Positions 51,379 through 60,438 of a stretch of DNA of 64,000 bases are shown here, in pieces. A program made the translations under genes and the position numbers. The stretch is from Sulfitobacter noctilucae. Its GTDB lineage: Bacteria > Pseudomonadota > Alphaproteobacteria > Rhodobacterales > Rhodobacteraceae. The notes beneath the pieces were generated by a model that made no database searches, was not told the DNA's origin, and saw only the letters and a program-made list of their open reading frames with translations. The first letter of the stretch is position 1. Each line of letters begins with the position of its first letter. The stretch covers positions 124,001-188,000 of the forward strand of contig NZ_JASC01000013.1 of the NCBI RefSeq assembly GCF_000622365.1. The letters are read 5' to 3'.

Positions 51379-54207
51379 ATGACCCAACCGACGCTAGACC
51401 TGAGCCCCAAGGTATCGGACGAAATCCGCAAGACGACCTGCTACATGTGCGCCTGCCGCTGCGGCATCAACGTCCACATGAAGAAAGACGACGCGGGTGA
51501 GCTGCGCGTCGCCTATATCGAGGGCAACCGCGATCATCCGGTCAATCAGGGTGTGCTCTGCGCCAAAGGTTCGGCGGGCATCATGCAGCACAACGCACCC
51601 TCACGGCTGCGCGCACCTTTGAAACGGGTCGGCCCGCGTGGATCGGGCGAATTCGAGGAAATCTCATGGGATGAAGCCTATGACATTGCGGCAAGCTGGC
51701 TGAAACCGATCCGCGACACCAACCCTGAGAAGCTAGCTTTTTTCACCGGACGCGACCAGTCTCAGTCCTTCACCTCCTTCTGGGCGCAGAATTTTGGCAC
51801 GCCCAACTATGCCGCCCATGGCGGGTTCTGTTCGGTAAACATGGCTGCCGCTGGCATCTATACAATGGGCGGTGCGTTCTGGGAATTTGGCCAGCCCGAT
51901 TGGGACCACACAAAACTGTTCATGCTGTTTGGTGTGGCTGAAGACCACGACAGCAATCCCATCAAAATGGGGCTGGGCAAAATCAAGGCACGCGGCGCGC
52001 GGGTGATCGGCGTGAACCCGATCCGCACCGGATATAATGCCGTGGCGGATGATTGGGTCGGCATCACGCCCGGCACCGATGGTCTGTTCATCTTGGCGAT
52101 GGTCCATTGCCTGATGAAGGCAGGCAAGATGGACCTGACCTATCTGGCTCAATACACCGACGCGCCCGTCCTGCTGAATATGGACGAGAAATCGCCAGAC
52201 TATGGCCTTTACATGCGCGATGAGAACGGCAAGCAATTGGTGATCGACCGGACGACGGGCAAACTTGCCCCCTTCGACAGGCCAGGCGTGAAACCTGATC
52301 TGTCCGCTACCCACCGCGCCAAGGGCATCACCCATGTGCCCGTCTTTCACAAGATGGCCGAGAAGTACCTAAACGAGGAATACGCGCCCGAAGCGGTCGC
52401 CGACCGCTGCGGCATTCCCGCCAATCGTATCCGCGCCATCGCCGCCGAACTGGCCCGCGTCGCCTTTGACGAGGCATTCGAGCTGGACCAGGAATGGACC
52501 GACTTCCGCGGCGAAACGCACAAGACCATGACGGGCCGCCCGGTATCGTTTCACGCGATGCGCGGGATTTCGGCCCACGCCAACGGGTTCCAGACCTGTC
52601 GCGCCTTGCATGTGCTGCAAATCATCCTTGGCACGGTCGAGGTGCCGGGCGGGTTCCGCTTCAAACCGCCTTACCCCAAACCCGCGAGCGCGCATCCCAA
52701 ACCGCATGTGGGCCTGACACCGGGTGCGCCGCTGAACGGTCCGCATCTGGGCTTTGTCCACGGCCCCGACGATCTGGCGTTGAAAGAAGACGGCACGCCC
52801 GCCCGCATCGACAAGGCCTTCACCTGGGAAAACCCCATGTCGGCCCACGGGTTGATGCACATGGTCATCAGCAATGCCCACGCGGGCGATCCTTACAAGA
52901 TCGACACGCTGTTCATGTATATGGCGAACATGTCGTGGAATTCGTCGATGAACACCGGCGGCGTGATGGAGATGCTGACGGACAAGGATGAAAACGGCGA
53001 CTATGTGATCCCGCATATCATCTACTCCGATGCCTATTCCTCCGAAATGGTTGCCTATTCCGACCTGATCCTGCCCGACACCACCTATCTGGAACGACAC
53101 GATTGCATCTCCCTGCTGGACCGCCCGATCTGCGAGGCCGATGCGATGGCCGACGCGATCCGCTGGCCTGTGGTCGAACCGGACCGCAACGTGAAGGGTT
53201 TTCAATCCGCGCTCTGTGATCTGGGGGCCAAACTGGGCCTGCCGGGGTTTGTAAACGACGATGGCAGCCAGAAGTTCGCCGACTACGCCGATTATATCAT
53301 CAACCACGAACGCCGTCCCGGCATCGGGCCACTGGCCGGCTGGCGTATGGGGGACAGAGGCCTGCAATCGGGGCGCGGCGGCGTGAACGCCAGCCAGATC
53401 GACAACTACATCGAAAACGGCGGCTTCTTTGTCGAACACGTTCCCGAAGACGCGAACTACTACAAACCGTGGAACATGGCCTACCAGAAATGGGCCGTCG
53501 ACATGGGCCTCTTCGACAGTCCGCAACCCTATCTGTTCTCGCTTTATGTCGAACCGATGCGCAAGTTCCAGCTGGCCGCCGAAGGGCATGGCGACCGGCA
53601 ACCGCCCAACCATCTCCGTCAGCGGATCAAAGACACGATGTCCCCCCTGCCCATCTGGTATGAGACAGATCAGCAAGGCAACGAAGGCTACACGATCACG
53701 GCCCTGACCCAGCGGCCTATGGCGATGTACCATTCCTGGGGATCGCAAAATGCATGGCTGCGGCAACTGCACGGCCACAACCCGCTGTATCTGCCGACCA
53801 AACTGATGCAGCAGCACGATCTGAGCGATGGCGACTGGGCGCGGGTCTCCTCTCCGCATGGCGAAATCACGGTGCCGGTCATGGAAATGGCCGCGCTGAA
53901 TGAAAACACCGTCTGGACATGGAACGCTATCGGCAAGCGCAAAGGCGCATGGGCGCTGGACAAGGACGCACCAGAGGCCACCAAAGGTTTCCTGCTGAAT
54001 CACCTTATCCACGAATTACTACCGCCCAAGGGCGACGGCCTGCGCTGGGCAAACTCCGACCCGATCACCGGACAAGCAGCGTGGTTCGATCTCAAGGTGC
54101 GCATCGAAAAGACCGATGCCCCCAAGGAATCGCGCCCCGAATATCCGCCTATCACATCCCCTGTGGGCCAGGGCCCCGACAAACTGGCTTGGAAGGTCGG
54201 CAAATGA
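51379..54207 (+). CDS. soeA: Sulfite dehydrogenase SoeABC, molybdopterin catalytic subunit
   Basis: The 942-residue protein is a DMSO-reductase-superfamily molybdoenzyme. A [4Fe-4S] site is formed by C21, C24, C28 and C61 (CYMCACRC and GVLCAKG). There is no Tat signal: the protein starts directly MTQPTLDLSPKVSDEIRKT, so it acts in the cytoplasm, as expected for SoeA. The molybdopterin-binding core (GRDQSQSFTSFWAQNFGTPNYAAHGGFCSVN) and the C-terminal WARVSSPHGEITVPV domain are present. It oxidises sulfite to sulfate, sending electrons through SoeB and SoeC to quinone. AAAAGGA precedes the ATG. Confidence 0.93.
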   Translation: MTQPTLDLSPKVSDEIRKTTCYMCACRCGINVHMKKDDAGELRVAYIEGNRDHPVNQGVLCAKGSAGIMQHNAPSRLRAPLKRVGPRGSGEFEEISWDEAYDIAASWLKPIRDTNPEKLAFFTGRDQSQSFTSFWAQNFGTPNYAAHGGFCSVNMAAAGIYTMGGAFWEFGQPDWDHTKLFMLFGVAEDHDSNPIKMGLGKIKARGARVIGVNPIRTGYNAVADDWVGITPGTDGLFILAMVHCLMKAGKMDLTYLAQYTDAPVLLNMDEKSPDYGLYMRDENGKQLVIDRTTGKLAPFDRPGVKPDLSATHRAKGITHVPVFHKMAEKYLNEEYAPEAVADRCGIPANRIRAIAAELARVAFDEAFELDQEWTDFRGETHKTMTGRPVSFHAMRGISAHANGFQTCRALHVLQIILGTVEVPGGFRFKPPYPKPASAHPKPHVGLTPGAPLNGPHLGFVHGPDDLALKEDGTPARIDKAFTWENPMSAHGLMHMVISNAHAGDPYKIDTLFMYMANMSWNSSMNTGGVMEMLTDKDENGDYVIPHIIYSDAYSSEMVAYSDLILPDTTYLERHDCISLLDRPICEADAMADAIRWPVVEPDRNVKGFQSALCDLGAKLGLPGFVNDDGSQKFADYADYIINHERRPGIGPLAGWRMGDRGLQSGRGGVNASQIDNYIENGGFFVEHVPEDANYYKPWNMAYQKWAVDMGLFDSPQPYLFSLYVEPMRKFQLAAEGHGDRQPPNHLRQRIKDTMSPLPIWYETDQQGNEGYTITALTQRPMAMYHSWGSQNAWLRQLHGHNPLYLPTKLMQQHDLSDGDWARVSSPHGEITVPVMEMAALNENTVWTWNAIGKRKGAWALDKDAPEATKGFLLNHLIHELLPPKGDGLRWANSDPITGQAAWFDLKVRIEKTDAPKESRPEYPPITSPVGQGPDKLAWKVGK

Positions 54208-54209
54208 TG

Positions 54210-54276
54210 CTTTCTCTTTTTGGCCTTATATCCCGCGGGGAATCGATCTTTGATCGATGGGGCAGAGCCCCCTCCA
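54210..54276 (+). repeat. 26-bp dispersed repeat copy C with hairpins inside the soe operon
   Basis: The 26-bp repeat (54210-54235) begins 3 nt after the soeA stop and is followed by ATCGATCTTTGATCGAT (about 54243-54259) and GGGGCAGAGCCCC (about 54260-54272). It fills most of the 91-nt soeA-soeB gap. The orientation relative to the genes is opposite to copies A and B. Confidence 0.85.
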
Positions 54277-54298
54277 ACAAAAGCAAGGAGCGCCACAT

Positions 54299-55045
54299 AT
54301 GACGACCCTTCCCGAAACCACCCACAAGAAGCTCGGCCTTGTCATCGACCTCGATACCTGTGTCGGCTGTCATGCCTGTGTCATCTCCTGCAAGGGCTGG
54401 AACACCGAAAACTACGGCGCGCCCCTGTCTGACCAAGACCCTTATGGTGCCGATCCTTCCGGCACCTTCCTCAATCGCGTACACTCCTATGAAGTGCAAC
54501 CAGCCGAAGGTGCGGCGCAACTGATCCACTTTCCCAAGTCCTGCCTGCATTGCGAAGACGCCCCCTGCGTCACGGTCTGCCCCACCGGTGCCAGCTATAA
54601 ACGCGTCGAAGACGGCATCGTGCTGGTCAATGAGAGCGATTGCATCGGCTGCGGGCTGTGCGCCTGGGCCTGTCCCTACGGCGCACGCGAGATGGACGCC
54701 GAGGAAAAGGTGATGAAGAAATGCACCCTCTGCGTGGACCGTATCTATAACGAGAACATCCCCGAGGTAGACCGCGTGCCTTCCTGTGTGCGGACCTGTC
54801 CGGCGGGCGCGCGGCACTTCGGTGATCTGGGCGACCCTGACAGCGCTGTCAGCCAATTGGTGGCAGAGCGGGGCGGTATGGACCTGATGCCGGAACAGGG
54901 CACTAAACCCGTGAACAAATATCTACCACCGCGTCCCAAGGATGCCTTGCCGGAATTCGACGTGCTGGCCCCCTTCCTCGATCCAGTGATCGCCGAACCG
55001 AAAGGTTTCCTCGGCTGGCTCGACAAAGCGCTGGAGAAACTCTGA
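54299..55045 (+). CDS. soeB: Sulfite dehydrogenase SoeABC, iron-sulfur subunit
   Basis: The 248-residue ferredoxin-like protein has sixteen cysteines in four [4Fe-4S] groups: C21/24/27/31 (CVGCHACVISC), C82/85/90/94, C115/118/121/125 (CIGCGLCAWAC) and C142/145/163/167. It relays electrons from SoeA to SoeC. AAGGAG 8 nt before the ATG at 54299 decides the start. The ATG of soeC shares its last base (TGATG). Confidence 0.94.
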   Translation: MTTLPETTHKKLGLVIDLDTCVGCHACVISCKGWNTENYGAPLSDQDPYGADPSGTFLNRVHSYEVQPAEGAAQLIHFPKSCLHCEDAPCVTVCPTGASYKRVEDGIVLVNESDCIGCGLCAWACPYGAREMDAEEKVMKKCTLCVDRIYNENIPEVDRVPSCVRTCPAGARHFGDLGDPDSAVSQLVAERGGMDLMPEQGTKPVNKYLPPRPKDALPEFDVLAPFLDPVIAEPKGFLGWLDKALEKL

Positions 55046-55917
55046 TGCATCCCGCGCCGTCCGTCATCTTTTTCTCGACCTTTTCGGGCCTGGGCTTTGG
55101 CCTGCTGTTCTTTTTGGGTTTCGGCTTTCCCGCCGTAACCGGCTTCACCGCATTTGCCTTTTTTGCCATCGCCTATGTGCTGGCAGTGGGCGGATTGATC
55201 GCTTCCACCTTCCACCTTGGGCATCCCGAAAGGGCGCTCAAAGCCTTTACGCAATGGCGTTCAAGCTGGCTGAGTCGTGAAGGTTGGTGCGCAGTTGCGG
55301 CACTCTTGGTGATGGCCCTTTACGGCGCGGGGCTGGTCTTTCTGGAACAACGCTGGACGGTGCTGGGCATTATCGGAGCATTCCTGTCCATCGGAACAGT
55401 TTTCACCACAGCCATGATCTATGGACAGCTCAAGACGGTCCCCCGTTGGAACACCCCCCTGACCCCTGCTTATTTACTGTCGATCAGCATCGCCGGTGGT
55501 GCCTTGATGGCCGGACAGATCACATGGGCCATTGCCTTGCTGGTTCTTGCCGGTGCCGTGCAGGTGATCACATGGACAATGGGCGACAATGCCTTCGAGT
55601 CGGCTGGCACCGATCTGGCGAGTGCCACGCAGCTAGGCAACATCGGTACCGTCCGCTCGTTCGAGCCGCCGCATACAGGCACCAACTACCTGCTGCGTGA
55701 GTTCGTCTATGTGATCGGGCGTAAGCATGCGCTGAAACTGCGGGTCATCGCACTGGGGTTAATGGTGGTGCTGCCGGTTCTCGTGCTGCTCTTACCGTTC
55801 AACCACTGGCTCGCGCTTGTCGCTGTGCTGTCCCATGTGGCAGGCGTGCTCGCCTCGCGCTGGCTGTTCTTTGCGCAAGCCGAGCATGTTGTGGGTCTGT
55901 ACTACGGCAAGCGCTGA
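55045..55917 (+). CDS. soeC: Sulfite dehydrogenase SoeABC, DmsC-like membrane anchor
   Basis: The 290-residue protein has about eight membrane helices and DmsC-type features: STFHLGHPERALKAFTQWRSSWLSREGWCAVAALL near residue 53, a loop carrying MIYGQLKTVPRWNTPLTPAYLLS, and the closing ASRWLFFAQAEHVVGLYYG. It anchors SoeAB on the cytoplasmic face and passes electrons to quinone. It starts at 55045 by 1-nt overlap with the soeB stop, so translation is coupled. It is the last gene of the run; dapA is convergent 8 nt later. Confidence 0.92.
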   Translation: MHPAPSVIFFSTFSGLGFGLLFFLGFGFPAVTGFTAFAFFAIAYVLAVGGLIASTFHLGHPERALKAFTQWRSSWLSREGWCAVAALLVMALYGAGLVFLEQRWTVLGIIGAFLSIGTVFTTAMIYGQLKTVPRWNTPLTPAYLLSISIAGGALMAGQITWAIALLVLAGAVQVITWTMGDNAFESAGTDLASATQLGNIGTVRSFEPPHTGTNYLLREFVYVIGRKHALKLRVIALGLMVVLPVLVLLLPFNHWLALVAVLSHVAGVLASRWLFFAQAEHVVGLYYGKR

Positions 55918-55925
55918 CGAGGGCG

Positions 55926-56801
55926 TTAGGTCAGCAGACCCGCGTGGCGCATGCCCTCTTCGACCAAGCCCTTGGTCTCGTCAGACAGGCCGGTCAGCGG
56001 CAGGCGCACCTCTTCGGAACACAGGCCCAGACGCGACATGGCGTATTTTACGCCAACCAAGCCAGGCTCTGTAAAGATCGCCTTGTGCAGCGGCATCAGC
56101 TTGTCCTGAATTTCCAGCGCCTTGGCATAATCGCCTGCGGCACAGGCCGCTTGCAACGCGGCTGACAGTTGGGGTGCCACGTTCGCTGTGACCGAAATAC
56201 AACCCACACCGCCCTGAGCGTTGAACCCATGCGCGGTGGGGTCTTCGCCGGACAACTGGCAGAAGTCCGGTCCACAGGTGATCCGCTGCATCGACACGCG
56301 CGCCAAATCGCCCGTGGCATCCTTGACACCGACAATGCGCGGCAACTTGGCCAGTTCACCCATCGTCGCTGGCGTCATGTCGATGACCGAACGGGGCGGG
56401 ATATTGTAGATGATGATCGGCAGACCGCAGGCGTCATGGATCGCCGTGAAATGCGCAATCAGCCCGCGCTGGGTGGGCTTGTTGTAGTAGGGCGTAACCA
56501 CAAGAACAGCATCTGCCCCGACCTTTTCGGCGTGCTGCGCGAGGCGGATCGACTCGACCGTGTTGTTCGATCCTGCTCCGGCGATCACCGGAATACGGCC
56601 CGCCGCAGCTTTGACCACTTCTTCGACCACAAGTTCGTGCTCGCGGTGTGTCAATGTCGGCGATTCGCCCGTGGTCCCTACAGGCACCAACCCGTTCGAC
56701 CCTTCGCCGATGTGCCATTCCACCAGTTTCTTGAGCGTTTCCAGATCCAGTTCGCCGCCCTGAAACGGCGTGACGAGTGCAGGCAGTGAGCCATTGAACA
56801 T
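55926..56801 (-). CDS. dapA: 4-hydroxy-tetrahydrodipicolinate synthase
   Basis: The 291-residue TIM-barrel enzyme starts [19 protein letters not shown]. It has [14 protein letters not shown] (pyruvate binding), Y132 in IYNIPPR and the Schiff-base lysine K160 in [10 protein letters not shown]. It condenses pyruvate with aspartate semialdehyde in lysine and meso-diaminopimelate synthesis. GGAG 7 nt before the ATG at 56801 sets the start. It is monocistronic and convergent with soeC. Confidence 0.96.
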   Translation of the reverse strand: MFNGSLPALVTPFQGGELDLETLKKLVEWHIGEGSNGLVPVGTTGESPTLTHREHELVVEEVVKAAAGRIPVIAGAGSNNTVESIRLAQHAEKVGADAVLVVTPYYNKPTQRGLIAHFTAIHDACGLPIIIYNIPPRSVIDMTPATMGELAKLPRIVGVKDATGDLARVSMQRITCGPDFCQLSGEDPTAHGFNAQGGVGCISVTANVAPQLSAALQAACAAGDYAKALEIQDKLMPLHKAIFTEPGLVGVKYAMSRLGLCSEEVRLPLTGLSDETKGLVEEGMRHAGLLT

Positions 56802-56937
56802 TTGCACGCTCCTTTGATGTGCTGGCCGGCGCAAAACCGGACTGGGAACAAGGTGGCGACAGCTTCGTGATTTGATTGCGCCGCCCCATGGGATATGTTG
56901 GAAGGCTGTAGCCCCTAGATCACAGGAAATGCAAGCG

Positions 56938-58902
56938 ATGACACGGATTCTAACCGCACTGCTGCTGGTATTTGTGACCGCGTTGCCCAGCTTGGCCGAG
57001 CGACCGCGCCCTTTGGGCTGGGCCATCGAGGCGATGCGACAGGGCAATTGGGACAGCGCGCGGCAGCTTGCAGCCCGTGATGGGCAGGTTGCTGCCGATG
57101 TGATCGAATGGCACCGTTTGCGGGCGGGACGCGGTACCTTTGAACAGGTGCAGACATTCCTTGAGCGCCGCCCCGACTGGCCGGGAGAGACTTATCTGCG
57201 CAAGCAATCAGAGGACGCTGTGATCAAGGAAGATGACAGTGCGGTGCTTGCCTTCTTTTTGCAACAGCCGCCTCAAACCCCGCGCGCTGTGCTGGCCCAT
57301 GCCGCCGCACTTACCCGCGCTGGTCAGTCTGCGAAGGCGCAGGACAGCGTGACGAACGCCTGGCTAACCATGCCGATGAATGCGACCTCGCAAGCGCTGT
57401 TTCTGGCCGAACATGCCGAGCTGCTTAAACCGCACCACCGCGACCGGCTGGATGCGATGCTTTGGGCCCGGGAACATACCAAGGCCCGGCAGATGTTCGA
57501 CCTTGTCGACAAAGCCGATATTGCTTTGGCTGAAACGCGGATCGCGCTGCAGCGGCGGCAGGGCGACGTGAACGCCATGATCAATGCTTTGCCCGCGCCA
57601 CAAAACACCGACGCAGGGTTGCAAGCAGACCGTTTCGAATGGCGCATTCGCAAGGGGTTGGTGAACGATGCCAAGACGCTTTTGCTGGAACAATCGACCA
57701 GCGTTGAGGCACTGGGCAATCCCGCCGCCTGGGCAAACCGGCGCCGCGCGTTGGCCCGGGGCGAGATGCGCTCTGGCGATCCTGTGCGCGCCTACCAAAT
57801 GGCCTCCCAGCATTTCTTGACTGATGGGTCGCACTATGCGGATCTGGAATGGCTTTCAGGCTATATCGCGTTGAGGTTTTTGAAAGACAACGATGCCGCC
57901 TACCAGCATTTCCTAAACCACGACCGCGCTGTCGCATCGCCCATTTCCCAAGGCCGCGCGGGGTATTGGCAGGGCCGCGCACTCGAAGCGATGGGCAAGA
58001 TCGAAGAAGCCGCCAAAGCCTATGCGATGGGTGCGAAATACCAGACCTCGTTCTATGGACTGCTTGCCGCTGAACGCGCCGGATTGCCGTTCGATCAGGA
58101 CCTAGTCGGTGCGCCGCCTGCCATCGACTGGCGCAAATCGCCTTTGGCCGCTGCGCCGTTGTTCGAGGCAGGATTGCTGCTGCAAGCTTCGGGCGAGGTG
58201 TCGCTGGCCGAGCGGTTCTGGACCCATCTGGCCGAACAACTGGTGGCCGAAGACATCGCGCTGCTGGGACAAGCCGCCATCGACGCCGACCAGCCGCATT
58301 TGGCGGTGATGATCGGCAAACGCGCCGCGCAGCGTGGCTTGACCATCGCGGCCCCCTATTATCCGCTGCATTCCCTGACCGAGATGGACCTGCCCATGTC
58401 GCCCGACATGACGCTGGCCATTGCACGCCGCGAAAGCGAATTTGACGCCGGCGTGCAAAGCGGCGCAGGCGCGCGCGGTTTGATGCAGGTGATGCCCGCG
58501 ACCGCCCGCGATGTGGCGCGCGATCTGGGCGTTTTAGCACTACACAGCACCGACAGATTGACCGCCGATCCCGACTACAACGCCCGGCTTGGCGCGAAAT
58601 ATCTATCGCAGATGGCCGGACGCTTTGACGGTAATGTGGTGATGGTATCAGCGGCCTATAACGCCGGACCTGCGCGTCCGCCACGCTGGATGGAGGATTA
58701 TGGCGACCCGCGCGCGGGGGAAATTGATATCGTCGACTGGATCGAGATGGTCCCGTTTCGCGAGACGCAAAATTACATCATGCGTGTCACGGAAAGCTTG
58801 CCAGTCTACCGTGCACGGTTGGGGATGGACCCGCTGCCCATCCCATTCAGCGAGGAACTAGTCGGCAGCACGCTGAAGGCGTTCGCGCCAGAAGGTGAAT
58901 AG
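56938..58902 (+). CDS. Soluble lytic murein transglycosylase
   Basis: The 654-residue protein starts [20 protein letters not shown], a Sec signal peptide with cleavage near residue 20. A long alpha-helical superhelix domain follows (to about 480), then the SLT catalytic domain with the general acid E499 ([35 protein letters not shown]) and [12 protein letters not shown]. It cuts peptidoglycan between MurNAc and GlcNAc in the periplasm. AGGAA precedes the ATG at 56938. Its last 45 nt overlap the end of the opposite EamA gene. Confidence 0.93.
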   Translation: MTRILTALLLVFVTALPSLAERPRPLGWAIEAMRQGNWDSARQLAARDGQVAADVIEWHRLRAGRGTFEQVQTFLERRPDWPGETYLRKQSEDAVIKEDDSAVLAFFLQQPPQTPRAVLAHAAALTRAGQSAKAQDSVTNAWLTMPMNATSQALFLAEHAELLKPHHRDRLDAMLWAREHTKARQMFDLVDKADIALAETRIALQRRQGDVNAMINALPAPQNTDAGLQADRFEWRIRKGLVNDAKTLLLEQSTSVEALGNPAAWANRRRALARGEMRSGDPVRAYQMASQHFLTDGSHYADLEWLSGYIALRFLKDNDAAYQHFLNHDRAVASPISQGRAGYWQGRALEAMGKIEEAAKAYAMGAKYQTSFYGLLAAERAGLPFDQDLVGAPPAIDWRKSPLAAAPLFEAGLLLQASGEVSLAERFWTHLAEQLVAEDIALLGQAAIDADQPHLAVMIGKRAAQRGLTIAAPYYPLHSLTEMDLPMSPDMTLAIARRESEFDAGVQSGAGARGLMQVMPATARDVARDLGVLALHSTDRLTADPDYNARLGAKYLSQMAGRFDGNVVMVSAAYNAGPARPPRWMEDYGDPRAGEIDIVDWIEMVPFRETQNYIMRVTESLPVYRARLGMDPLPIPFSEELVGSTLKAFAPEGE

Positions 58903-59736
58903 CCCCGCCGCGACAATCAGCGCGGCACCGATGGCGACATTGGTCCGCACGGTTTCGCCAAAAATACTGATCCCGATGATCGCTGCGAAGACCAGTTGCA
59001 AATAAGCAAAAGGCTGAACCGCGCTGGCCTCTGCCACCTCATAACATTTGATCAACAGCCAATGTCCTGTCACGCCGGTTATGCAGAGACAGCCCATATA
59101 GAACCAATCTGAAGCGATCATCGGCTCCCAAAACCATACGCCAGCGCATGTCATCGCCACTGACCCCATAACACCCGTCCAGAAAAAGCTTGTGGCGGTG
59201 GTATCTTCGCGTGCGACATAGCGTGTCAGCAATCCGTAGACCGCGAACATCGCCGCCGCCAGCAGCGGGATCGCCGCCGCCGGATCAAACACACTCATCC
59301 CCGGCTGCAGAATGATAAGCACACCGACAAAGCCGACACCGATCGCTGCCCAGCGCCGCCAGCCGACCTGTTCGCCCAACACGGGGCCCGAAAGCGCCGC
59401 GACCAACAGCGGATAGCACGTGAAAACAGCATGGCTTTCGACCAGCCCTAGAATGGTGAATGCGACCACCATCACGCAAATCTCCGCCGCCAGCAGCAGT
59501 CCGCGTGCCGCTTGTAACAGCGGTTGCGAGGTTTGCGCCGCGGCACGAAGACTGCCTGCGTTGCGTTTGGCGATGGCCATCACGAATGCCGCGAAGAACC
59601 AATATCGGATCATCACAACCATCATCACATTGTATTCCGAAGCGAGGTGCCGCGAGAGCCCGTCCTGAACGGCAAATACAAATGTCGTGGCGACCATCAG
59701 ACCAATGCCAAGAGGGATGTTGTTGCTCTGGCTCAT
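58858..59736 (-). CDS. EamA/DMT superfamily transporter
   Basis: The 292-residue protein has ten membrane helices in two EamA repeats (first near FVFAVQDGLSRHLA, second near LLAAAMFAVYGLLTRYVA). The family exports amino acids or other metabolites; the substrate cannot be told. Its ATG overlaps the mnmD stop (ATGA), so the two genes are coupled. The 3' end overlaps the lytic transglycosylase gene by 45 nt, a rather long convergent overlap. Confidence 0.88.
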   Translation of the reverse strand: MSQSNNIPLGIGLMVATTFVFAVQDGLSRHLASEYNVMMVVMIRYWFFAAFVMAIAKRNAGSLRAAAQTSQPLLQAARGLLLAAEICVMVVAFTILGLVESHAVFTCYPLLVAALSGPVLGEQVGWRRWAAIGVGFVGVLIILQPGMSVFDPAAAIPLLAAAMFAVYGLLTRYVAREDTTATSFFWTGVMGSVAMTCAGVWFWEPMIASDWFYMGCLCITGVTGHWLLIKCYEVAEASAVQPFAYLQLVFAAIIGISIFGETVRTNVAIGAALIVAAGLFTFWRERLQRAAD

Positions 59737-60407
59737 ACTGGCATCCTCGCGCGGGTCATATGCCGTTTGCGGCCAAAGCCTGATGTGCGCTCTACCTCAA
59801 AGCCTGCATCAGTCAAACCGCGCCGCACAAATCCCGCAGCAGTATAAGTTGCCGCCGTTCCATTCGTCACCGTATGGTTGGCAACCTCCGCCATCAGATC
59901 TTTCGACCAGAGTTCGGGGTTCTTTGCTGGCGAGAACCCGTCGAGAAACCAGGCATCGGCTTTGCCTTCCCAGCGGGGCAGCATCTCGCGGGCGTCACCC
60001 TCGATGACTTCGAGCCGCAAACCGGGAAGCTCTATCAAACCGCCCGCTCCTGTCCACGCTTCGGCCAAGGCATCGCGGCGACCGTTGAAATTTGGAAAGG
60101 CACGATGGGCCCGAACCATATCAGCAGGTGCCATCGGATAGGCCTCGAAACTGGTGAAATGCAACGCACCATTTTGACCCGACGCAATCCAGGCATCCCA
60201 CGCCACCAACAGGTTCAGCCCGGTGCCAAATCCAAGTTCAGCAATCTGAAACCCCGGCGCAAAACGCGCGGGCAGGTCGTTGCCCCCCAAAAACACATGC
60301 TGAGTCTCGGCCACGCCATCCTCAAGGCTGAAGAACGGGTCGTCGAACAGGGTCGACACGGGCACGTCGCCGTCCCGCCACGCGATCTGATCTGACTGGT
60401 TCTGCAT
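59733..60407 (-). CDS. mnmD: MnmD-type tRNA mnm5s2U34 methyltransferase
   Basis: The 224-residue protein starts MQNQSDQIAWRDGDVPVSTLFDDPFFSLEDGVAETQHVFLGGNDLP, the diagnostic start of the MnmC methyltransferase domain. Motif I is FQIAELGFGTGLNLLVAW and the DGFSPAKNPELWSKDLM motif follows. It converts nm5(s2)U34 to mnm5(s2)U34 in tRNA with SAM. In E. coli this domain is fused to the FAD oxidase in MnmC; here it is a separate gene, divergent from the oxidase-like gene across 31 nt. Confidence 0.9.
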   Translation of the reverse strand: MQNQSDQIAWRDGDVPVSTLFDDPFFSLEDGVAETQHVFLGGNDLPARFAPGFQIAELGFGTGLNLLVAWDAWIASGQNGALHFTSFEAYPMAPADMVRAHRAFPNFNGRRDALAEAWTGAGGLIELPGLRLEVIEGDAREMLPRWEGKADAWFLDGFSPAKNPELWSKDLMAEVANHTVTNGTAATYTAAGFVRRGLTDAGFEVERTSGFGRKRHMTRARMPV

Positions 60408-60438
60408 GGCGACACCGCGTAAAGAGTAACTGCGTCAC

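Noticed and set aside
52369..54012. Long open frame of 547 codons on the minus strand opposite soeA
   Set aside because: It mirrors the GC-rich codon pattern of soeA, has no recognisable domain and no own promoter space. It is an antisense shadow.
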